Assembly: GCA_024643405.1 (NCBI GenBank)
Contig: JAHENA010000029.1
Span: 1-32,496 of the forward strand
DNA: 32,496 nt
DNA from: Flavobacteriales bacterium
GTDB lineage: Bacteria > Bacteroidota > Bacteroidia > Flavobacteriales > Flavobacteriaceae
Direction of reading: 5' to 3'
Shown: positions 8,402-14,484 of the stretch, one piece after another
Layout of the letters: every line of letters begins with the position of its first letter
Numbering within the stretch: position 1 is the stretch's first letter
Program-made: the position numbers and the translations under genes
Notes under the pieces: generated by a model
The model's database searches: none
What the model was told of the DNA's origin: nothing
What the model saw: the letters and a program-made list of their open reading frames with translations, nothing else

Positions 8402-9640
8402 ATGGCTAAAGTTTTACCGTTTAAAGCAGTACGTCCTACACGTGATAAGGTAAGTTTAGTGGCATCACGCTCTTACCAGAGTTACACACAGGCAGAACTG
8501 GAGGCCAGATTAGATTACAATCCCTTTTCCTTTTTACATGTTGTTAACCCAGGCTATCGCTACCATAAAACCATTTCTGGTAAAGAACGTTACAATTTAG
8601 TAAAAAATAGATATTTAGAATTTAAGGAGGATTCTGTTTTTATCCAAGATAACCAACAATGCTATTATGTTTATAAAATAGTAAACAGGGAAGGCAATAC
8701 TTTTTCAGGAATTATAGCAGCTACAAGTGCAGAAGATTATGAAAAAGACATTATTAAAAAGCATGAGGATACGATTGAATTTCGCGAACATATATTTAAA
8801 GACTATTTAAAAACAGTGGGATTTAACGCTGAACCTGTTCTACTTACTTATCCAGATAACCCAATTATCGATTCTATCATTTTAGAAGCTCAAAAAGAAC
8901 GCGCTGAATTTGAATTTACTACAACCTATAGAGACACACATTATTTGTGGATTTTAAATAATGAAACAATAATTGAAACGGTAAAAAACGCCTTTGAAAC
9001 TATTGGCACCATTTATATTGCAGATGGCCATCATCGTTCGGCTTCTTCTTATTTACTTTCCAAAGATTTAAAAGCTGAGAATAAAACGCATTTTGGCGAG
9101 GAAGCCTATAATTATTTTATGAGTTATTTAATTCCAGAATCTCACCTCAAAATTTATGAATTTAACCGACTCATTAAAGATTTGAATGGCTTGACTAAGG
9201 AAGCCTTCTTAATAGAGCTAGATACCATGTTTCGGATAGAAAACAGAGGAATCGAGTTATATAAACCCAACAAAAAGCATCACTTTAGTATGTATTTAGA
9301 TGGTGAATTTTATTCTCTATACCTAAGAAAAAGCAACTATATCTTTAATTCCTCTTTAGATGCACTGGACACACAAATTTTATATAAAACCATTTTGAAA
9401 CCTTTATTGGGTATTTCAGATTTGCGTAATGATACTAGAATTGACTATTCTTATGGAAGGAATGATTTGGTTAATATAAAAAGTAAAGTGGACAGAGGTG
9501 AATTTATTGTAGGTTTTGGTTTAGTCCCTATCACTGTGAACGAAATTAAAGCAATTGCCGATGATGGTTTAACCATGCCTCCTAAAAGCACTTATATAGA
9601 ACCTAAACTTCGCAGCGGTGTTACCATTTATGAATTTTAA
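8402..9640 (+). CDS. DUF1015-family protein
   Basis: 412 residues, the usual length of this cytoplasmic family of unknown function. Seen: MAKVLPFKAVRPTRDKV at the start, then NPFSFLHVVNP, a central KKHEDT (119-124), and the best-conserved element IADGHHRSASSY (206-217). DGHHR resembles the DGxHR motif of the ParB/sulfiredoxin-like fold, which includes free-serine kinases such as SerK and SbnI, and DUF1015 genes are, as I recall, often beside serA/serC in other Bacteroidota and Firmicutes. Here serC-serA lie in the same window but about 19 kb away. A role in serine or phosphoserine metabolism is therefore a hypothesis only. Neighbours are hbd upstream (65 bp) and yggS downstream (58 bp), all on the same strand. 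Confidence 0.85.
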   Translation: MAKVLPFKAVRPTRDKVSLVASRSYQSYTQAELEARLDYNPFSFLHVVNPGYRYHKTISGKERYNLVKNRYLEFKEDSVFIQDNQQCYYVYKIVNREGNTFSGIIAATSAEDYEKDIIKKHEDTIEFREHIFKDYLKTVGFNAEPVLLTYPDNPIIDSIILEAQKERAEFEFTTTYRDTHYLWILNNETIIETVKNAFETIGTIYIADGHHRSASSYLLSKDLKAENKTHFGEEAYNYFMSYLIPESHLKIYEFNRLIKDLNGLTKEAFLIELDTMFRIENRGIELYKPNKKHHFSMYLDGEFYSLYLRKSNYIFNSSLDALDTQILYKTILKPLLGISDLRNDTRIDYSYGRNDLVNIKSKVDRGEFIVGFGLVPITVNEIKAIADDGLTMPPKSTYIEPKLRSGVTIYEF

Positions 9641-9698
9641 AAAGTGGATTGGTCTTTGAATGAGATCCTATGGAATTTGAATTAAATAGCTTAAAAAG

Positions 9699-10370
9699 AT
9701 GTCAATAAAAGAGAATCTTCATCATATAAAATCAACTTTACCTGAGCACGTTACTTTAGTAGCAGTTTCCAAAACTAAACCTGTTTCTGATTTGTTGGAA
9801 GCTTATAATGCAGGACAACGTATTTTTGGGGAAAATAAAATCCAGGAAATGGCTACTAAATATGAAGCCTTGCCAAAGGATATTTCCTGGCATATGATTG
9901 GTCATGTTCAAAAAAATAAAGTAAAATACATGGCTTCTTTTGTATCCTTAATTCATGGGGTTGAGAGTTTAAAGCTTTTAGAAGAAATTAATAAACAAGC
10001 TTTAAAACACCATAGAAATATTAATTGTTTGCTTCAAATTAAAATTGCTTCAGAAGATTCTAAATTTGGAATGACACCTGAGGATGCCTCTATATTATTA
10101 CAATCAAAATCTTTTTTAGAATTAAAAAACATTAGAGTACTGGGACTTATGGGAATGGCAACATTTACTGACGATGAAAACAAAATCAAAGACGAATTTT
10201 TATTGTTAAAACACACGTTTGATACCTTAAAACCAATGGAATCCTTTAACTTTAAACCCGAAATCATTTCTATGGGAATGAGTGGAGATTATCAATTAGC
10301 GATTGCTTCTGGAAGTACCATGATTCGTGTTGGAAGCAGCATCTTTGGAGAGCGAAATTATTCAATTTAA
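9699..10370 (+). CDS. YggS/PROSC-family PLP homeostasis protein
   Basis: 223 residues. The family is a single-domain PLP-binding barrel without known catalysis that controls levels of free pyridoxal phosphate and, through it, amino and keto acid balance. Seen: LVAVSKTKPVSDL (20-32), where Lys25 is the PLP lysine; FGENKIQEM; WHMIGHVQKNK; and the C-terminal phosphate-binding segment SMGMSGDYQLAIASGSTMIRVGSSIFG, given in two halves as SMGMSGDYQLAIASGS and TMIRVGSSIFG. The start ATG is the only good one. It is followed after 19 bases by the exonuclease/GIY-YIG gene, probably in one transcript. Confidence 0.93.
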   Translation: MSIKENLHHIKSTLPEHVTLVAVSKTKPVSDLLEAYNAGQRIFGENKIQEMATKYEALPKDISWHMIGHVQKNKVKYMASFVSLIHGVESLKLLEEINKQALKHHRNINCLLQIKIASEDSKFGMTPEDASILLQSKSFLELKNIRVLGLMGMATFTDDENKIKDEFLLLKHTFDTLKPMESFNFKPEIISMGMSGDYQLAIASGSTMIRVGSSIFGERNYSI

Positions 10371-10389
10371 AAGAACAAATAAACATTTT

Positions 10390-11763
10390 TTGTACGCAAT
10401 ATTAGACATAGAAACTACTGGAGGAAAATATAATGAAGAAGGCATTACTGAAATTGCAATCTACAAATATGACGGTCACCAGATTATTGATCAATTTATA
10501 AGCCTGATCAATCCAGAAAGAGAGATCCAACCATTTGTGGTTAATCTCACAGGTATCAATAGCAGTATGTTGCGGAATGCTCCTAAGTTTTATGAAGTAG
10601 CCAAACGCATTGTAGAGATTACGGAAGATTGCATCTTGGTTGCGCACAATGCCCAATTTGATTACCGCATTTTAGTCACTGAATTTAAGCGCTTAGGATT
10701 TGATTTTGTTAAAGAAACACTTTGTACCGTTGAATTAGCGAAAAATTTAATTCCTAATCAAGCGTCTTATAGTTTAGGAAAACTAGTGCGCTCACTGGGC
10801 ATACCGGTAACTGATAGGCACCGCGCATCAGGAGATGCCATAGCCACAGTAAAATTATTTAAAATGTTGCTTGATAAAGATTCTTCAAAGAAAATTATCC
10901 AAGAGTCCATCCGATTAAGTCCAAAATTACAATTAGAGCCCAGACATATTGATATTATTGCTCAACTTCCAGCGGCAACTGGAGTTTATTACATTCATAA
11001 ATCAGATGGTGAAATTATATATATTGGAAAAAGTAATAACATCAAAAAACGCATCAATCAGCATTTTACGAATTCTAATCAGAAATCAAAAAAAATTCAA
11101 CTTCAAGCAACTGCCGTTACTTATGAAGCTACGGGAAGTGAGTTAGTAGCCCTGCTAAAAGAAAGTGAAGAAATAAAACGAAATAAACCCATTTACAACA
11201 GGGCATTAAGGCGCACCATTTTTACACATGCCCTGTATAGTTTTATTGATGAAAAAAATTATATCAATTTTAAAATTGATAAAGTGGATGGCCGAAAAAA
11301 ACCAATTACCACTTTTAGCAATAGGGATAGTGCCAAAAGTTTTATTATTAAAGCCATTGAAGAATATCAATTATGCCAGAAACTTACAGGTGTTTACAAA
11401 ACTAAAACGAGCTGTTTTAAATATGATATAAAAGAATGTCGTGGAGCTTGTCTAGGTAAAGAATCGTTTGAAGCATATAATAAGCGCGCTGAAGATTTGA
11501 TTAAAAAAAACAGCTACAAAAATAAAAATATGGTGATTATTGATAAAGGACGTGATATTGATGAACGTAGTGCTATCTATATTGAAAATGGCGTATTTAA
11601 AGGAATTGGGTTTTTTAATTTAAATTATCAGATTAATAATATTGAGGTTTTAGAATCTTTTATTACACCTATGGAAAACAACAGGGATACACAACATATC
11701 ATTCAAAGTTATATGAGAAGAAACAAACGTCTAAAAGTATTACAATTGAACAGTATGGGTTAG
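10390..11763 (+). CDS. DnaQ-like exonuclease fused to UvrC-type GIY-YIG nuclease
   Basis: 457 residues from a TTG at 10390. Residues 1-165 are a DEDDh 3'-5' exonuclease: DIETTG (6-11) supplies the two metal-binding acids, then HNAQFD (86-91) and HRASGDA (144-150). Residues 193-280 are a GIY-YIG endonuclease as in UvrC and Cho: GVYYI (198-202), YIGKSNNIKKRINQHF (211-226) with Arg221, and KESEEIKRNKPIYNRALRR (257-275). Cys329, 342, 350 and 354 are spaced like the four [4Fe-4S] cysteines of UvrC. UvrC's C-terminal RNase-H-like nuclease is absent. The longer GTG start at 10327 would overlap yggS by 44 bases, and homologues typically begin MYAILDIETTGG, so TTG is preferred. Such fusions are known, for example in mycobacteria. 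A DNA-repair role is inferred. Confidence 0.9.
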   Translation: MYAILDIETTGGKYNEEGITEIAIYKYDGHQIIDQFISLINPEREIQPFVVNLTGINSSMLRNAPKFYEVAKRIVEITEDCILVAHNAQFDYRILVTEFKRLGFDFVKETLCTVELAKNLIPNQASYSLGKLVRSLGIPVTDRHRASGDAIATVKLFKMLLDKDSSKKIIQESIRLSPKLQLEPRHIDIIAQLPAATGVYYIHKSDGEIIYIGKSNNIKKRINQHFTNSNQKSKKIQLQATAVTYEATGSELVALLKESEEIKRNKPIYNRALRRTIFTHALYSFIDEKNYINFKIDKVDGRKKPITTFSNRDSAKSFIIKAIEEYQLCQKLTGVYKTKTSCFKYDIKECRGACLGKESFEAYNKRAEDLIKKNSYKNKNMVIIDKGRDIDERSAIYIENGVFKGIGFFNLNYQINNIEVLESFITPMENNRDTQHIIQSYMRRNKRLKVLQLNSMG

Positions 11764-11779
11764 TCTTAGAATCTTTTCT

Positions 11780-11787
11780 TATTTTTG
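11780..11787 (+). promoter_or_regulatory. -7 element (TATTTTTG) of the K+ channel gene
   Basis: TATTTTTG matches TAnnTTTG and ends 5 bases before the ATG at 11793, the same spacing as in smpB, which suggests a leaderless or nearly leaderless transcript. No TTG is seen 19 bases upstream. Confidence 0.45.
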
Positions 11788-11792
11788 ATTAT

Positions 11793-12644
11793 ATGAGTAG
11801 CGATTCAAATAGAAATTGGAAAACCAGATTGCATGAAATAATTTATGAAGCAGATACACCTGCTGGTAAATTATTTGATATTGTCCTACTCATCACTATT
11901 CTGGCCAGTATTGTTTTAGTCATGTTGGAAAGTGTCAAAAGCATTGACTCTGACTATCATGATATTTTAAATATAAGCGAATGGATTATAACCATTCTTT
12001 TCAGTATTGAATACATTGCAAGAATTATAACTGTAAAAAAACCGCTACACTATATCGCAAGTTTTTATGGTATTATTGATTTGTTGTCTACCATTCCAAA
12101 ATACCTATCCATACTATTTGCAGGAACGCACGCTTTAGTTGCTTTGAGAGCTTTAAGATTATTAAGAATTTTTAGAATTTTAAAACTAGGTCGGTATTTA
12201 GGAGCATCTAATAATTTAATTGCTGCTTTAAAGGCGAGTCGCGCGAAAATATCAGTGTTTTTATTTGCAGTTGTTATAGTCGCGATAATTTTAGGAACTA
12301 TTATGTACATGGTTGAAGGTGAGGAAAATGGATTTACAAATATTCCTAAAAGCGTCTATTGGTGTATTGTCACCTTAACTACTGTAGGTTTTGGAGACAT
12401 TGCACCTCATACACCACTCGGACAGTTTTTAGCTTCTTTAATAATGATATTAGGTTATGGAATTATAGCTGTTCCAACTGGTATTGTATCTGCTGAATAT
12501 ACCAATCAAAACAAACCAAAAGCAGATTCACAAAAAGATAATATCCATCTTAATACACAATCCTGCCCTAACTGTTCTGCTGAAAATCATAAAGATAAAG
12601 CAGGATTTTGCTACAATTGTGGTTATAAATTAAGCAATGAATAA
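11793..12644 (+). CDS. Voltage-gated-type K+ channel with C-terminal zinc ribbon
   Basis: 283 residues. It is a six-helix voltage-gated cation channel of the inner membrane. Seen: S1 about 28-46, S2 about 62-79, S3 about 90-108, a voltage-sensor S4 with Arg119, 122, 125, 128, Lys131 and Arg134 at every third position, S5 about 152-174, the K+ selectivity filter TTVGFGD (196-202), and S6 about 210-232 containing AVPTG. After a polar linker (235-256) come Cys258-Cys261 and Cys273-Cys276 in CPNC...CYNC, a compact zinc ribbon in the cytoplasm. K+ selectivity is a strong inference from the filter. The ribbon's role, whether assembly, redox or metal sensing, is not known to me. Its last 8 bases overlap miaA, so the two are probably translated together. 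Confidence 0.9.
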   Translation: MSSDSNRNWKTRLHEIIYEADTPAGKLFDIVLLITILASIVLVMLESVKSIDSDYHDILNISEWIITILFSIEYIARIITVKKPLHYIASFYGIIDLLSTIPKYLSILFAGTHALVALRALRLLRIFRILKLGRYLGASNNLIAALKASRAKISVFLFAVVIVAIILGTIMYMVEGEENGFTNIPKSVYWCIVTLTTVGFGDIAPHTPLGQFLASLIMILGYGIIAVPTGIVSAEYTNQNKPKADSQKDNIHLNTQSCPNCSAENHKDKAGFCYNCGYKLSNE

Positions 12645-13548
12645 ATATCTTATTTCTGTTGTTGGGCCAACCGCTATTGGAAAAACTGCTATGAGTATCA
12701 AACTGGCTCAGCATTTTAAAACAGAAATACTTTCTGCTGATTCCAGGCAATTTTACAAGGAAATGACAATTGGAACAGCTGCACCCACGAAAGAAGAGTT
12801 GAATTCAGCAAAGCATCATTGTATCCATCATAAATCAATTCAAGAGGACTATAATGTTGGTGCTTTTGAAAAAGAAGCATTACAAACATTAAGTAGCCTT
12901 TTTAAAATTCATGATGTCGTTATTATGGTGGGTGGTTCAGGCCTTTATGTTGATGCTATCACTAAAGGTTTAGATAATTTTCCTGAAATTGACAACCAGA
13001 TTAGAGAGCAATTAAATGAGGATTTAAAAAGTAAGGGCATTTCCTTTTTACAGGAAAAACTCAAGTCATTCGACGAAATAAGTTATAACACTATCGCAAT
13101 TGACAATCCACATCGTGTCATTAGAGCTTTGGAAATTTGTATAGGTACAGATCAGCCCTATTCCTCTTTTCTAAACAAACCTAAAGTTAACCGACCTTTT
13201 AAAACTATTACAATTGGCTTAACTGCCGAGAGAGAGACCCTCTATAATAGGATTAACCAGAGAGTAGATATGATGATGCAAGATGGATTATTAGATGAAG
13301 CAAAAGGTTTATACCCTTATAAATCTTTGAATGCCCTTAATACAGTTGGATATAAAGAATTATTTAATTTTTTTGATGCTTTATGGAGGCTTGATTTCGC
13401 CGTTTCCGAAATAAAAAAGAACTCAAGAAGATTTGCAAAACGTCAATTAACATGGTTTAGAAAAGACCAATCTATTTTATGGTTTGATTATTTAGCAGAT
13501 ATTAATCTTATTATTTCTGAATTAAATAAAATAATAAATAAGAAATAA
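12637..13548 (+). CDS. miaA: tRNA dimethylallyltransferase
   Basis: 303 residues, normal length. MiaA transfers a dimethylallyl group to the N6 of adenosine 37 in tRNAs that read codons starting with U. Seen: P-loop VGPTAIGKTAMS (9-20), ADSRQFYKEMTIGTAAPT (34-51) with the catalytic Asp35, GGSGLYVDAI for the substrate pocket, NPHRVIRALEI, and the C-terminal RFAKRQLTWFR. The start codon lies within the last codons of the channel gene (8-base overlap), pointing to translational coupling. Confidence 0.96.
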   Translation: MNKYLISVVGPTAIGKTAMSIKLAQHFKTEILSADSRQFYKEMTIGTAAPTKEELNSAKHHCIHHKSIQEDYNVGAFEKEALQTLSSLFKIHDVVIMVGGSGLYVDAITKGLDNFPEIDNQIREQLNEDLKSKGISFLQEKLKSFDEISYNTIAIDNPHRVIRALEICIGTDQPYSSFLNKPKVNRPFKTITIGLTAERETLYNRINQRVDMMMQDGLLDEAKGLYPYKSLNALNTVGYKELFNFFDALWRLDFAVSEIKKNSRRFAKRQLTWFRKDQSILWFDYLADINLIISELNKIINKK

Positions 13549-13587
13549 ATTCCATTAGACTAATTATTTTACTGAAGCAATTTTAAT

Positions 13588-13595
13588 TAATTTTG
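13588..13595 (+). promoter_or_regulatory. -7 element (TAATTTTG) for the TerC-family gene
   Basis: TAATTTTG matches TAnnTTTG, 23 bases before the ATG, in the 70-bp gap after miaA. A TTT, not TTG, lies at about the -33 position. Confidence 0.45.
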
Positions 13596-13618
13596 ACACG
13601 TCCTTTTCATTTTAACTT

Positions 13619-14407
13619 ATGTTAGATTTTTTATTCACCAGTGATGCCATAATGGCTCTTTTAACACTTACCTTTTTAGAGATCATCCTAGGTATTGATA
13701 ATATTGTTTTTATTTCAATTGCGGCCAATAAATTACCACACAATCAAAGAGCAAAAGCTACTAATATTGGATTATTACTGGCCATGTTACAACGTATTAT
13801 TTTGCTTTTTTTTGTATCATTTCTGGTGAGTTTAAAAGAAGCTTTTTATATTATTGATTTGAATTGGTTGCACATTGCAGTGAGCTGGCAATCCATCATT
13901 TTGTTCGGCGGTGGTCTATTTTTGATTTATAAAAGCACCTCTGAAATTCGTGAAAAAGTGGAATCACCAATGCATGATGAAAATGCATTATCCAGAAAAA
14001 AAATTAAATCGCTTTCACAAGCCATAGTTCAAATTGTAATCATTGATTTCATTTTTTCTATAGACTCCATTTTAACAGCAGTTGGTATGACCAATGGATT
14101 ACATGAAAACCATAATTACAATTTGGTTTTAATGATTATTGCTGTTATTATATCTATTGGAATTATGATTGCATTTGCAAACCCAATAAGAAAATTTATT
14201 GATACTCATCCAAGTATTCAATTATTAGGTTTAGCATTTTTAATTCTTATAGGTTTTATGTTAATAACCGAGGCTGGTTATTTATCAAACACAAAAATAT
14301 TTGGAAGTTCTGTTGGTCCTATTCCCAAAGGTTACTTATACTTTGCCATCACCTTCTCCTTATTTGTTGAATTTTTAAGCTTTAGAATTAATAAAAAAAA
14401 GCACTGA
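13619..14407 (+). CDS. TerC-family integral membrane protein
   Basis: 262 residues with seven or so membrane segments. TerC-family proteins include tellurite-resistance TerC and the manganese exporters Alx/MeeF; their common theme is metal handling, often of Mn2+ supplied to exported proteins. Seen: LEIILGIDNIVFISI (20-34) with Asp27 and IVQIVIIDFIFSIDSILTAV (136-155) with Asp143 and Asp149, the paired acidic membrane motifs that define the family, separated by a charged cytoplasmic loop (about 108-132). It is the last gene of the plus-strand run and converges on parC with no clear terminator between them. There is no ter operon nearby, so tellurite resistance should not be assumed. Confidence 0.9.
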   Translation: MLDFLFTSDAIMALLTLTFLEIILGIDNIVFISIAANKLPHNQRAKATNIGLLLAMLQRIILLFFVSFLVSLKEAFYIIDLNWLHIAVSWQSIILFGGGLFLIYKSTSEIREKVESPMHDENALSRKKIKSLSQAIVQIVIIDFIFSIDSILTAVGMTNGLHENHNYNLVLMIIAVIISIGIMIAFANPIRKFIDTHPSIQLLGLAFLILIGFMLITEAGYLSNTKIFGSSVGPIPKGYLYFAITFSLFVEFLSFRINKKKH

Positions 14408-14484
14408 GAAATTATATTCAAACTATAATTAAACCATTCGAAAATTAGTTATTGAGAAATTATCTAAATGAAAATAAAATATCA

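Noticed and set aside
10949-11431. Small alternative-frame open frames inside the exonuclease-nuclease gene
   Set aside because: They overlap conserved GIY-YIG and cysteine-motif coding sequence and have no domain or start signal.
13619-14407. TerC gene as tellurite resistance or a phage-defence ter operon
   Set aside because: No other ter genes (terA, B, D, E, Z) are present; TerC-family proteins alone are common metal-handling membrane proteins.
14405-14463. 11-bp direct repeat TGAGAAATTAT (14405-14415 and 14453-14463)
   Set aside because: Short, AT-rich and between two convergent core genes with no inserted element; likely chance.
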